The notes under the pieces are model-generated. The model saw only the letters and a list, made by a program, of their open reading frames with translations, was not told where the DNA came from and made no database searches. Positions 24,124 to 37,486 of a stretch of DNA of 64,000 nt are shown here, in pieces; positions within the stretch are counted from its first letter, which is position 1, and the number at the start of each line of letters is the position of its first letter. The translations under genes and the position numbers were made by a program. Source of the stretch: Nymphaea colorata (Eukaryota > Streptophyta > Magnoliopsida > Nymphaeales > Nymphaeaceae); assembly GCF_008831285.2 (NCBI RefSeq), contig NC_045142.1:24751876-24815875 (forward strand), in the 5' to 3' direction.

Positions 24124-27100
24124 ATGGCTGATGCAGATTTCGAAGAGGAGGATGAGAGGGAAGAGCTCAGCGAAAAGGAGAAGACGGAACTCGCTAAATG
24201 GTTCCTTCTGAACTCCCCGCCGGGCGAAATTCAGTACGTCGCCAAAGGTGCATTTGGATCAGAGACGAATTTGCTTTTCTCCATCCGTTGTACTAAGATT
24301 TAGTTTTGTTTTTCTTGCGTTTAAAAACCGGTTTCATGACCACGATCTTCATTATAAGCGTCAGTCGTGAATTGGGCATTCGTTTTTGCAGACGTTCGAT
24401 CGCTGCTTATGGATGAAACCATTTATCAGGCGGCGGTTTCCGAAGCATTTCCTTTATACAACAAGACCCATATGATTTCTTTCGAAATGCCCAACAGAAG
24501 CGGTGAGGTGAATCACTGCTTTTCTTGAGGTTATTTAGTGGGTTGCTTCGATTTTGTATGTTGTTCTTGGTTTCGGATAGGATATCAGTTTTTTCTTTAA
24601 GAATACCATTTCTACAGATGTGCTCGGTTCCTACTCTTTTCTCATAAATAAGGGGATATCTGTATTGAGGTCTTTTTTCTATCTCATTGTTCATCACGGA
24701 GATATTAGTCGTTCTTTGCTTTCGTGGAAAGTGAAAAACCGTCGTCGATGGGCTTTCCCGGTGTTGCGTCTAGTTTAATGTTCAGTTATTAACTACGGAG
24801 ACTACGTTGCCGTCCTCTTGCTGGTGATGTGAATGTATGCTTATGGAGGACTCTTTCTTGAGGAATTTCATTTCTTAATATCTTCCAGTCGTACTAAAGG
24901 GGTGATTGATGCATTTCCTCTCGTGGGACGGATGAGTAATTGTTTCCTGGGCACTTTTTTTTTTTAATTTGCTTTCACTTCTGTATCCATTTGTTGATTA
25001 CGGACAGGTATGTTTAGTTTCTCTTGCTGATGTGTTGTTTGTTGAGTTTCTACGGGTCTGTTTGCATTTTAATCAAAATCCATTCTTGATTATAGTGTGA
25101 GGCATGGGTGATCTTTCTCTTCTCTGTATTTGAGCCTAATAAAAATAAGATTAACTGCTTTACTGACATGTGCATGCCGTCAATTGCATTGCAGGTTCTC
25201 ATTACGACGTTTGCTGAACTTGATGAGAGCCATTACCTTGATCCCAGAACTGCCCAAGTAGTTACAGTAGACCATGTCAAACAAGTATGGCGCCTGAATG
25301 TTTCTGTACTCTGTTCAAATATTGGGTCGTAATAGAGTCTGCTGACTGAATATGTATTCGTGTGGTACTTAATCGGGTATTATTGCATAAAGGTATTTGA
25401 AATTTTGAATAACTTGGTGTGGTAATCTGGGCTTTCAGTTTGAGGTTTTGGGCTTTTCAGTTTTTCATGCCAAACATGGTTCATATCACTAACACGGTAG
25501 AATTATGTGCTTATTACATGGATTATGTCAGTGGGGCTGATAGGAGCCTGTATACTTTCAAATGCAAGATATGGGAGGCCCTATCATGTTTTTTCACTTC
25601 TAACCTATTCTCACCAGTGTCCTTCTAGGAAAGCTTTTTCCTGGTTGACTTAAAATCAGTTCATGGTGGTATATTATGATTATACTCTATCCTTTCTCTC
25701 CCTCAATGCACGAACACTCATCTTGTATATGTTTCCAAGTTCATATGATTTTAAATGCTTAGTCAATAGAAGAGGTAGAGAGTATATGTAGTAGAGAGAT
25801 TGGCACAGTTTTCTTTTTCAGCTTTTCTTTCCTTTCTTCTTAGATAGTTTCAAAATTGTTTTGGCACATTCTGGATTTTTTTTATTACTCCTGTCAATGG
25901 ATGCTTTTCGTTTTTCATCTCTTTTTTTATAATTTCTAGTTGTGTTTTTATCCTTGAGACTCTCTTTTGTAAATGAATTTTATATATCTGCTGTGAAGTG
26001 TGGGCACATACATTTTTTTTCTCTTTTATGTGCATAATTTTTTTTGGTTATACATCCCCAGGTTTGTACAGAAGTGAGGCCTGCAGAGGATGACGAGCTT
26101 CCATCTGCATATATTGAAGATTTTCGGTATGGTGATGAACTTTTAGTTTTTGTTATTATGCTTACTTTCTGATAACCACCTCCGTTACTTTTTTTAGAAA
26201 TAGATTTAACATTATCCCTCCAATATTTTTGTGAACAGAATCTCCTGAACCAAAGGTACAACAGTTTTTTATATTAAATTTGTTTCTGCCATAAAATTAT
26301 GCATTAACAGTAACAACTGTTGTTGTTTAAGTCATTACAGAAACTTTGTTTTTTGCTGATATAAAATGAGCATTTTTTTACGTTGAAACAATAAGTCATA
26401 GCTTGTGTTCCTTGTGAATTGAGGTATAACTGTCACATATAAACTGAACCTTTGATAGGAAAAGGCTGCTATAAGAATTAAAGGTATTTTTTTTTTACAC
26501 AGCATTTAAGCTTGACAAACAAGCTTTAAAATAGCAGGTTATTATGGTCTTCCGTCATCTTTGAAAGGATCTTCTTTTTATACTAACAAGGAATAATTGA
26601 TAACTATAAGAGTTGTAGCCGATGAGATGACCTGAACTCTAGCTGGTTTTGTTAAAAAAATTATTTCCCTGCATCATTTATGTAAATTAGTGCTACGTAT
26701 TTTATTTGTTGCAGGAGTGCACTTGATGCTGAACTTGTCAAATATGTTACTGATGCTTGTCCAAAAGGAGTCTGTTCAGTTTACTGTACAAGTGGGAAAG
26801 ATGTTGAAGGAGAGGGTTCTGACTTTGATCTTGTAGCGGTGATATCTTCTTCAAGATTCAGTCCACAAAACTTCTGGTATGTGCAATTGTGAAAACGTAA
26901 CTTTCTGGAAAATGTATTATGTTATTGTCCTAAGAAATGCATTTGAATCGATTAAGTATCTTCCATTATAAGTTCATTTTATCTTTTTTTATCAATGCGT
27001 ATGGCACACTAGTGAAAATGGGGAGATTTTATTATTATTTGTGAAAGGGAGCTGCTTTATGAATATGATGCTTTATAGGAACACATCTATTCTTCTGCAA

Positions 27101-28727
27101 CATAGAAAATGTAATTTCTGACTTTGGAGTTACATGTCAGCCAACAGATATACTTTTTAAATCCCTATGTAGCTACTGGATATTTGTTGTTTTAAACAAT
27201 AGTTCCCATAAATCGTTTGGCTTGTGATCACATCTACATTTCCTAGCACCATGAGAAAAGCTGTTGTGGAGTCAATTCCATTGGTTATGAGAGAACAGTG
27301 AAAACTATCACACAACATTTCACCTTCTTGGCCCTTCCAGACAGCTTCCATGAGCTTGTCCGTTATTCCATATCTTGCCAAGTACAATGGCATTGAACAC
27401 TGTAGCTCCTGCTAGGATTTGCTATCCGTCTTCCTTCTTGTCCATGTAGGAAAAAACACAGATTTTTATAATTCTTTGTGGTTCCATAATAAAAAACTGA
27501 AACATATATGAGGTCTCATTAATTCTTCAAGCTGTGATTCTTTTCTTCCATTCTTTTTAATGTTCAACTCTTAAAATGCAGAATCCATTAGTTGGAATCT
27601 TCCTGGAATTTCACCGTTTCCTGTTAGATCCCCAGCTCTTCCCCAAGATTGGTCAAGAAAATAGAAAGTCAAATATTTGAAGTACCTTCTTAGTGAAATC
27701 AGTTAGTGCACAATGGCTAATTGCCAGTAGAATAAAGTATGTCGAATCATTGGATTCAATAGCCAAGGGCAGGGGTCAATATTGACTGGGATAGACTTTC
27801 ATAGAAACAACTCATGTATCTTTCATGTGACATGTTCAAGTCTTATAATATTTCTCTCTGGAAAAAGGAACTTGCATCTTTCCTTCTCTGAAAGTTTTAG
27901 GTGCACATAGTGTCATTTGTTAAACTGATGTAAGTACAACCCATGTGAGATGCTTAAACCTTACAATATTTCTGTATGAAAAGAAAGTCGTTGGATCTTT
28001 CCTTCTCTGGAACTGTTTTTGCGCGCAAGGTGTCATGTATTTGACTGATTAAAACAAGTAGAACTTTCCGTCCTGTTTATGCTAAATGCATTTTGAAAGT
28101 TTACTCTCATATTTAAGCTGATATGATTTGGATAACATTTATAAGATCTTTATTAACAGAATGTTTCATATACTTCACTTCCTACTCTTGATTGAAGAAC
28201 TCTATTTCTTTGTATTGGTTCTTCTAGCAATGGGAGCTGGCGATCAATATGGAATATCAAGTTTAAAGATGGTGAGCAAATGGTGGAATTATCAGGCAGG
28301 ATTAAGGTTTGCTTTTCTGTTAATTTCCTGGTACTCTGTGGGAAAAATGCAAGACTAGGTAGATGGGAACTCCTGGTGTTGCCTGGATTAATGCTGATTC
28401 TGTCTCCTAGAAATCGGCAATTCACTGGCTTGAATCTGTTTCTATTTTTTGTTTTTCTAGGGGTTGTTTATTGTCATGTTACTATGGGTAGTCCATCTGC
28501 AGGTGTGTGTGTGTGTTTTTTCCTTTTGGGGGGACTGTTGACCATAGTTACTAACTGATTCCCTTGATATTCTTCAACATTGCACCTCTGTAGATAATTT
28601 GTAGGGTGCGACTATTTGAGTTTTGTGCAGTTTCCTTTTGGGTCTGAGTGAGGGAAAATAGGGATCATGGGTCTATCATGTGGGTGAGGGAGGAGGTCAT
28701 ATAATGGTCAAAGAAGTTTGCCTGAGG

Positions 28728-28788
<61 letters not shown>

Positions 28789-29420
28789 TGAGAAATTGGT
28801 AAAAACCAGACACTTAGGTCAGGAATAAAAACCAGACCCATTAATCTTTTACTAAAAAATTATTTTAAATAAAATATAAACAACCTAATATATTTATAAA
28901 AACTATTGTGATACGAAACATGCTTTGAATAAAGTTGTTTTTATGAAAAATGTTGATGCTATGAGAGCCATTTACTTTTGCTTATTATAAAAACACTATT
29001 AAAGCCCAAAAGATGATCAACTTAATATATATTTTGCATCATCCTGTCTTTAAGATCATATTGGTAAGGTTATATACTTACATTAAAGAAAAAACTTTAA
29101 ATATCATATTTAAAGCGTCTAGTTTTTGTCCCTGATCTATTGGTCTGGTTTCTACCAATCACTCTATACATATTGTGCCATTCTAATAGTCTATGTCACA
29201 GTAGTACATGGGATCTGCCCACATACCAGTACCAGTATGGTGGTATGCAGGTACTGGTACGGCATGGTATGATATGGCTGGATCAGTTCCAAGGTTAGAA
29301 CTGATCCAAACCATATCTTTTTTCATTTTACATTTTAACCATATTTTTGTTAGTTTATTTATGTTTTATGAGATTATATGTAGAAATTATGAAAGAAACT
29401 ACTAATGTCTTAATAATGTG

Positions 29421-29466
<46 letters not shown>

Positions 29467-30179
29467 TTGCCTAACCCCGTACCAAGATTTTCTAAATTGT
29501 TGTACCCATACCTATGTGACATAGTATATAGTAAATAATTGTATTTGCATCAGTATGCCTGAATGCATTTTGAAGCTTCATTTAACCCTTCCCCGAATTC
29601 TTGAGTTTTAGATTTCATGTTATTTGATTAAAAATAAAACTTATAATTATGGTTATGCACTTTAAGTGCCTTGTCCCTAAGTGTAGTCTGATCTTGTATC
29701 ATTGTTTCTGTGAGTATCTTTTAATAGTTGACATCTAGAACTTGGAGATTTCTTCAATTGCATAAAACATGTGCTACCTGTTCAGCACAAATTTTTTGTC
29801 GTTTCAAAGCCCTTATTAAACGTTGCAGTAGAAACATAGCATGTTTTTTCTGTTACACTCTTGTGTGGCCCTTGGAGTCTTATGGTTCACCTCTCCCTTC
29901 TCGATCAGGAGAATGAAGCTCACATAGTTTTTCATGAAATATCTGATGCTTCCTAGTTCCACTTTGAAAACTGTGACTTGTCCTGATTATCTCATATGAT
30001 CTGTATTCTTTTCCTCCAATGTATTGCATTTTTGAAATATGGATAATGCCATGGGTCTGGCTTTTTTGCCAAACATTTGTTTATGTTATAAATTCTCAGG
30101 TTGCTTCTCACTATTTTGAAGAAGGAAATGTGCAGATGGATGGTGATCACGAATGCAAGGACTCAACGATGCTGCAGGT

Positions 30180-30211
<32 letters not shown>

Positions 30212-31090
30212 ATTTCCATGAGCAACCTCCCATTCTTTTCTTCATGTTATGTAGCTAAGTGAGCCTTTTTCTTTTCAGTCACCTGATGATTGTGCCATAC
30301 AGTTGACAAATATAATCCGACACCATGAATCTGAATATTTGTCATCTCTTGAGGTAGTTACTGTCGATCATCCATAGTTTGCCATTTGTGCTTCCGATTG
30401 GAACATGCTAACATCAAATTATTTGGCAGGCTTCATACTCAAATCTTCCTGACAGCACGTTTAAGGTATATTCCCAATACAACTTATCAATAAATAGGAA
30501 ACCTGATCACTGCCCTAGTCTGCAGAAGTGAAAGTGCTCCTTGAGTGAAAGTGTCAAGACGGGGGGCTACTTTCGCTAGGGAGCTTAAGAACATCTGATC
30601 TAATAAATTCAAATTTTAACAGAAGTAGGAGACCCTATTCATTGACGCCATGATCGTACGTCTCCCATACTCTCTGCTATATCGGAGCCACCATTTCTCT
30701 TTTTCTCAAGATAGCATAGCCTGTGAATGGCATCATGCCATAAACCATCCTGGCTGCAAATTACACTCCCATATGATTCAAACAATCTGGGCAGTTTGGC
30801 CTCCTAAGCTCCCATTCGTTGTTTCCAACGTGGCCATATGGGTGCTTCTGCAAGCTTCTTTCCTGATTATTTATTTTTCAAATGACAGTTCAAAAAGAAA
30901 GCGATTCTTTCTAGAGAGAGAGAGAGATGGGGAGGGAGGGAGTTTTCAACTGCCTCTGACCTCTATATGCTGTTGTTTCCAGGATCTCAGAAGGAAATTA
31001 CCGGTGACACGCACCTTGTTTCCGTGGCACAACACTGTCCTCTTTAATCTCACTAAAGATCTATCGAAGGAGCTTGGCATCGGAAAGTAG
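24124..31090 (+). CDS. CPA: F-actin-capping protein subunit alpha (CapZ alpha, CPA)
   Basis: Ten exons join into 310 residues: 24124-24247, 24392-24507, 25195-25284, 26062-26126, 26715-26876, 28228-28306, 30100-30177, 30279-30353, 30430-30465, 30983-31090, all GT-AG. The acidic start is followed by AKWFLLNSPPGEIQYVAKDV, the conserved opening of the family. The C-terminus carries the signature LPVTRTLFPW and ends in the basic amphipathic tail NLTKDLSKELGIGK, which binds actin. The length matches plant CPA (about 308). The protein pairs with the beta subunit to cap actin filament barbed ends in the cytosol, and in plants this is regulated by phosphatidic acid. Introns 5 and 6 are long (about 1.35 and 1.8 kb); intron 6 carries TA/TG microsatellites and an inverted-repeat element. 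No sign of decay. Confidence 0.96.
28733..28788. repeat. (TA)n(TG)n compound microsatellite
   Basis: About 15 TA units pass directly into about 13 TG units inside CPA intron 6. It should be length-variable between individuals. Confidence 0.9.
29191..29524. mobile_element. Candidate inverted-repeat element in CPA intron 6
   Basis: The two ends read inward as CTATGTCACAGTAGTACATG and CTATGTCACATAGGTATGGG, with 10 perfect terminal bases. The interior has CCAGTACCAGTATGG / CAGGTACTGGTACGG repeats, a perfect 10-bp-arm hairpin at 29279-29307 (GGATCAGTTC and its complement), and a (TA)n run of about 40 bp at 29422-29463. No target duplication could be assigned. Confidence 0.5.
30178..30206. repeat. 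(CT)n tract just after a splice donor
   Basis: The CPA intron 7 begins GTTCTCTCTCT and continues as about 13 CT units before normal sequence. BARD1 intron 11 starts the same way (6888-6909). The tract follows the donor directly, so variation in its length would fall near the 5' splice site. Confidence 0.85.
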
Positions 31091-34000
31091 ACAGTCATAA
31101 TTGGTGAGGCATGACAATGAACAAATCGTTGGTCTATCACGTCCTCTTTTCCATCTGCTCAAGGCCGTCATCTTCCTGCCATTTGAAAACCCATTCAACA
31201 GTGTCACCTTATTGTTGTATGTATTTTGAAGTTTTCAGAATTCTACATCTTGATTCATTGCTTCCCCTGGATGCTCTCCGGCTGCATGTTGTATCTGTCA
31301 ATGCTTTTCCTATGTACAGGACTGTCTTTATTAAATGCGAGTAATTGGAGAAACTCTGTTTTCTTTGATTCCCTTGGAAGCAGCATGGATGAGAAAAAGA
31401 GTGAAGGCCGACTGCCCATCTTTGCAAAACGTCTCAGTCTCCGCGTTTTTGCTTATTCAGTTTCCCGTTCGTTTCTAGTACGAGGAAATTGCATGAAGAT
31501 GCAGAGATCATAAAGAGTTCTTTATTGAGGGACAATTGTGAATTTATCTATCCGTGTTAATTCTGCAACGTGATTAGAGTCCACACTATTCTTCAATAAA
31601 AAAAAAAATCAATTATATGAAGTAAAGCAGAAATCAATTACTGGTCACTGAGAGAGAGAGAGAGAGAGAGAGAGAGTAGTTTTATGGGACATTCTTCGGA
31701 TCTTGGATGTACTGAATCTGATCTGGATCTAAATCTCCATGTATGTAGCTTATTCATAGCATAATTCATTTTCAATCCAAACACCTCGGAGACATCCAAT
31801 AAAATTGGAGCCAAATTAACTAACAACCTGTATGAAACAAAATGATTGTGGCCTCTCCATATTCAAGCTGTTGGCATCAATAGCCTTTTTATACGATAAA
31901 TAAGTTTCACATGGGTGGCTTTTAAAGATACATTTGATAAGAAGAATATTTGGTGTTGATTTGTGAGGTGAGCAGAAGAAAACCTACCATGAGAGGCTGA
32001 AGTCCCTCTTATTCAGGGTTTAGAGTTGCTTTTGAGATTTATGTGGTTTTATGTACAACTCAAATGTTGTGCATGCCACTATTTGTAGTCCAGAAAAATA
32101 GCACCCAAAAATATCGAACTAAAAATGTGTCGACAGCATGCTACTCAAGCCGACCAACCACGCTATGGAACAATATTTTCTTAACACGTTCCAAAATAAA
32201 GTCTATGTTGCAGCAGGAGTATTTGACTATTGGATCTATAATAACCATAATCACATCGTGTCTCCTGCAACAAAAAAAAAGGATGTTTAATATAATGTAT
32301 TCTAACACGTTTTTAAACACAAAATATTATTCTTTTCAAAACCGCTGTTTGGCCTTATCTGACCTAATTGGTTCTCATCTCTATCAGCTTTATACTCAGA
32401 TTTGGATCAGATATTTGAAACCAAGACTTCGATTTGAATAGCATAAGCTCGCATTCTTACATGCAATTGAATTGGACTCAGTGCAATGAATCTCTGTCTC
32501 AAAGTCAGAACCGAACCCAAAACTGCATATCAAATTTGCAGCTGATTAACAATCGGGTCTTGTTTATTCACCAGATTCAACCAAACAAACCTGATTCAGA
32601 TTGATAATTAGATGAAGTCTCATGATTATTCTTTTTTTTTTTTCTTGGCAATGAAGATTGTTTTGAAGGGTGTAGCACAGTTCATCGAACTAGCAGACTG
32701 GTGAAACTCTGATCAATAATTCGATTTTCATGGATGCTACTCTTATAAACTGCAAATGTTTGATGTTCAACGTTGTGGTTGACAAGCATACTGCTCCCAC
32801 CTATGTTCCTAAACAACCCTTGATGCCAACGGCAAGAGAAAGGGAAAGGATTTTGGCCTTCTTGGGATATTTAAGCCAGATTAAAAGATCAAGATAATAA
32901 TTTCCATAATTCCAAACAACTTGGATTATTGAACAAATCAGAAACACGATTTGTTATCTAAATTAAGATTTAAAGCCAAAATATTCAATGTTCCCTATCC
33001 CAACAAATCTTCATCCATTTGGATAAAGGTTAGATTTCAAGCTGAAAACTTTCAATAATCCAATATGAAAGATTGTGCATCTTTTGGCATAAGTCAGTTG
33101 GCATCAGTCAAAGAATGATGTTGTTTTGCTATGTCAACAACAAATCTTAAACTTATTCTTATTTGGATATTGGTTTTAAATATCTTCATATTCATATCCA
33201 GTCCAACTGAACTTGCTCCAGTTAAATGGCCGACACATCCGCATTTTCCGAAAGATAATTTTCTACTCGGAGTACGACTTTTTCATCATAATTTTGAACA
33301 CAAACCATATTTTTTTTTTATTTTTCTAATACAGGGCTATACTTTTCAGAGCATATGTTATGGCTCCTTTGTGCTCTAATAATTACTAAAGTACCCTTAT
33401 ATGTTAAATGAAAAACACCTCCTTCTGTAAGGGTAAAAGTGGACTTGACTTTTTCCCTAAGAAATTACAAAAATATCCCTATCCTAAAGCGTGTGAATAT
33501 GTCTCCTAAAACATGGGAAGAGTTCTTTATACTTTTTATTTTTTTTACAACTATCAAATGAGGAGTTAGCTTTATCAAAATGACATTTATTGATGTTGGT
33601 AGTGAAAATAACAATAATATTTTTTTTATAAAGAGTGAAACAAACCTTTTTTTTTTTTTATTTTAAGACAATTGAAACTAAATGCCTTGATTTAACATTA
33701 ACCACAGTTGAGTTGCATGGTAAGGTGTAACACTACCCACTTTAATTAAGAGCTCTTGTGGTTAGGCCACACAATCCAGAACATAATGATATCAAGAATC
33801 ATCCTAATTGAATCAAATCCATTTGAATTGGTGGCTGATCCAAGAGTGTCACATATCATTTTTCAAATTATTTCTTTAAAACTTCTAAGTTTTTGACTCT
33901 TCATTATTTAATACTATATATATTTTTTTAAATTTATATGATTCAGCTGATCACTAATCAGTTGGATGGCCAACTTCACTGATTCGATTCCACAATACTG

Positions 34001-34263
34001 CAAGAAAGTAAAACGGAATTAATTTGTGTTGAAAATTATGTTATCAAAACCAAAAAAGAGGATTAGAAAAAAGTAAAAATTACGAATTTGTGAATCAGAA
34101 TGGGTCAGGTATCGACACGTCAATTGCATATGAATTTCGGGTGAATTTAGAAAAAATAAAAAAAGAGGAACATGAAGTAGGGGAGCGATCACTGATTCAC
34201 TGGCTGCTCGAGGGAGGCGGGAAGGAAGGAGTTCTTCTCTGCACCTCAGTACGGAGGGAAGCC
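31091..34263. other. Intergenic interval CPA to glucuronokinase
   Basis: The first few hundred bases are probably the CPA 3' untranslated region. A (GA)n tract lies at 31650-31676. The rest is AT-rich. The longest open frame (32043-32441, 132 codons) has no recognisable motif, codon bias or splice context. No element ends were recognised. The glucuronokinase leader occupies roughly the last 150 bp. Confidence 0.65.
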
Positions 34264-37200
34264 ATGGATGATCTGAACGGAGAGAAGAAGCGGCAGCCGG
34301 GACATGGCGACGGTGACGATGGCAGCACTTGTTTCACGATCGACCACAAGGCCTACGCCCGGGTGGGCTTGCTGGGTAACCCGAGCGACGTCTACAACGG
34401 TCGAGCCATTTCCTTCGCTCTCGGCAATTTCTGTGCCACCGTCCGTCTCCGTCCCTCCGACAGCCTGATCATCCAGCCCCATCCCTTCCACGACTTTGTC
34501 CAGTTCCCCTCCATCGACTCCTTGGTGTGTTGCTTCTCCCTTCCCTGCTGCCTGTTCTCAACCTTGTTTCTTTCTGTTATGTCTGGATGAGATTTCCTCA
34601 CTTTGATTCATGATGCGTTCCAATTCTGCTTGACATGTATTTTTTTTCGTATGGACACCGCCACGGACAAGAAGAATGTGGCCACCTTTTAAGTAGTATT
34701 TACAAGCATTGTGAAGCAGAATGGCGATTGTACACTGTCTAAGCACATAAGTTACCAATCTCCTAAAAAAGAACCTCATCATTTGCAGGTCCCATAATTA
34801 CACCATTGTTCCTTGACATGGAACCATGCACTGTCAAGGAATTTTGTAGGAAACAGTTCGAAGGATTTTTGCAGCCAAATTTATGAAAAAATCAGCGGTT
34901 AATGGGTTCAGTCTGTGAGTCGTCCACTCCTTTTTTTTTTCTGCTGTCTTTGTGATTTTCTGCAGAGTCGCATATATGTTGGCTCTTCAATAGAGATTCT
35001 TTATTTCTTTAGTTAATTTGCACCTAAGGAGACAGTAAAAACGGAGACTAGGGAAAAACTTTTTCCTTCACTTTGTGTAAGGAATGTCATGTTGACATCA
35101 AACACCCAATGAGATAGCGTCTATGTTATATATTACATATTCTTGGACAACTCCACCCTGTTAATGTGCGAGGAATCTAATAGCCCAGCTCTGTTAACCA
35201 CTAAGCACCTAGAGAATTTGTTGAACGTATGTGCACCTGCAGTACTTAGTCCAAAGTCATAGTATTATGTGAAAACTGACCAACAAAATGTCGAAACAAA
35301 AACAAGGTGGTAAACATTAGCAACTCACTGGTGTACTCACACCTATATCCAAGTTACAGTCGATCCAGTTGCAACAATCTATATGCCAGGGTTACAGGGG
35401 ATAATTATTTCCCAGTTCCCCTTTCACTTTATGTTATTTATGTTTGCCTTACAGAGCAAATATTTGCTAAAAAAATTAAAGAACTGTGTTACTTTTTTCG
35501 TGCAATCATACAACTGGCGTGAAAGTTTTGTCTACTCTATCCAGTGTAGCTAAGGTTATCCATTTACTTTTCAGTCTGATCGAGTGCAAAAGGAAGGTTA
35601 TTATGGTGGAGTTCGCTTGCTAATGGCAATCTGCAAAGTTTTCTACAAATACTGCAAAGAAAATAACATTAACCTTAAAAGTGGAAACTTCACGTTGTCA
35701 TATGATACTAATATTCCTCGTCAGGTAAACGACGTTCGTTATTCTCTTTCTATTGTTGTCTTATTCTGCTTTCAATATTTTATTTGTAAATTAACTGTGC
35801 TTCTGTGTTAGAACCTTAGAGGGTTCTCTTGTCTTACCCAGTTTAGAGTGTATGGCTCTTCCTTCTCTTTTAATGTATTCTCTTGTCGGCCGAGAGAAAG
35901 TTTTTTGACCTTCTGGAATTTTATGATACTGTTAGTTCCCAGTTTTCAAATTTAGTTTCCAAAGGAGGATTCCTCCTGATGCAGTATTCGTTCATGGATT
36001 TGCTCGCTATTATGACTATCCAGGCCGGGCTTTCAGGTTCTAGTGCAATTGTATGTGCAGCATTGAATTGCTTGCTTGATTTTTACATGGTCCGACATTT
36101 GGTCAAAGTAGAAATCAGGCCAAACCTAATTCTCAGTGCGGAGAATGAACTTGGCATTGTTGCTGGCCTCCAGGATCGTGTTGCCCAAGTGTATGGTGGG
36201 CTTGTATATATGGTATGTCTGTGCTTATGTATATGCCATTTGATGACTCCTTTTGTAGAGAGTGATGATTCATGCATGAGAAGCTGTCTTTCAGGATTTC
36301 AGCAAGCAAAACATGGATTCCCTAGGGCATGGTCTCTATACATCCATGGACACAAGTCTGCTTCCTCCCTTGCATGTCATTTATGCTGAAAATCCTAGTG
36401 ATTCTGGAAAGGTTAGTGCTACTAGTGATACTGCCTGAATGCCTCTACTCTAGATCTCTGTCAAATAAGAAAGCTGATCCTTTGACTTCGAGCCTTTGAG
36501 CTTGATTCTACAGAAGTGATTATGTTCTGGTTCTGCACTTGTCTGATCTTGCTGGTGCAGGTGCATAGCTCTGTCCGAAAGAGATGGCTTGATGGTGATG
36601 AGTTTATCATATCCTCAATGAAGCAAGTTGCTAACTTAGCAGCACAAGGGCAGGAGTCACTACTGGGGAAGGACTACACGAGACTGGCAGAACTCATGAA
36701 CCGCAATTTTGACCTCCGGAGGTAGAGGAAGCTATTCTATTTCTTTTGTAGGTTAAAATTGGAGAAAAAAAAAAAAATCTTTTAAACACCTGTGTTGCTA
36801 GTGAGATTTTTTTTTCTTTTTCTTGTGTAGAAAGTAAACCAAAATAGCATCAAAATTTCCAATAACTCATAAAACTTTGAACTTAAGTTGGCTTTTGAAG
36901 AGCATGAAATTCTACCCTAAAAAATCAGGAAATCACCTCTCTCTCTCTCTCTCTCTGTAACTCCACAAATTGAAACTAAATTTTATCATAACTCATCCTT
37001 TTCCAAATTATGAATATAGAGTACATTATTATGTCTGTGCAAGATCTTTCTTGTTTTTCTCACCACTTTTCCAGTTTCTCATGGTAGTAGAAATAAACAG
37101 GTGCATGCCTTATAATTCCTTGTTTTTCATGTTTGTGGTGATGATGAACATTTCTGGTCTTCTGCTTCTTGTAGTTCCTGCTGGTCACAATAAATATAAC

Positions 37201-37486
37201 AGTATACCTTTTTCTTGCTGGTTTTCTATTTTCTATTTGCAGGTCCATGTTCGGGGATGATGTACTCGGGTCAATGAACATATCTATGGTTGAAGTTGCT
37301 CGAAGTGTTGGTGCAGCAGCTAAATTTACAGGCAGTGGAGGTGCAGTTGTCGCCTTCTGTCCAGACGGGCCTTCACAAATAAAGCGTCTGGAAGAGGCTT
37401 GTCACAGAGCCAATTTTGTCATTCAGCCTGCAACAGTTGTTCCCTGTGTTCTTAATGATAAGGACTTGAAAATGCTTTCTCACTAA
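34264..37486 (+). CDS. GLCAK: Glucuronokinase (GHMP kinase family)
   Basis: Six exons give 373 residues: 34264-34524, 35575-35724, 36024-36212, 36295-36411, 36561-36721, 37243-37486. The enzyme phosphorylates D-glucuronate to glucuronate-1-phosphate using ATP. This is the salvage step after myo-inositol oxygenase, feeding UDP-glucuronate for cell wall polymers. GHMP features are an N-terminal segment with [16 protein letters not shown], the ATP-binding loop [10 protein letters not shown] (138-147), [10 protein letters not shown], and the C-terminal glycine motif [12 protein letters not shown] (320-331). The length is close to Arabidopsis glucuronokinase 1 (about 362), the excess lying in a Gly/Asp-rich N-terminus. 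The upstream frame is open but has no ATG before 34264, so that start is chosen. Intron 2 (35725-36023) is itself open in one frame but is skipped in the conserved junction [12 protein letters not shown]. The arrangement is typical of plants and complete. Confidence 0.95.

Noticed and set aside
32043-32441. 132-codon open frame between CPA and glucuronokinase
   Set aside because: AT-rich, no motif, no neighbouring exons, and repeated runs of Thr/Ser/Ile typical of random AT-rich sequence.
35883-36023. In-frame extension of the glucuronokinase third exon into the preceding intron
   Set aside because: Homologs join NIPRQ directly to the AGLSGSS loop, and a good acceptor is present at 36023.
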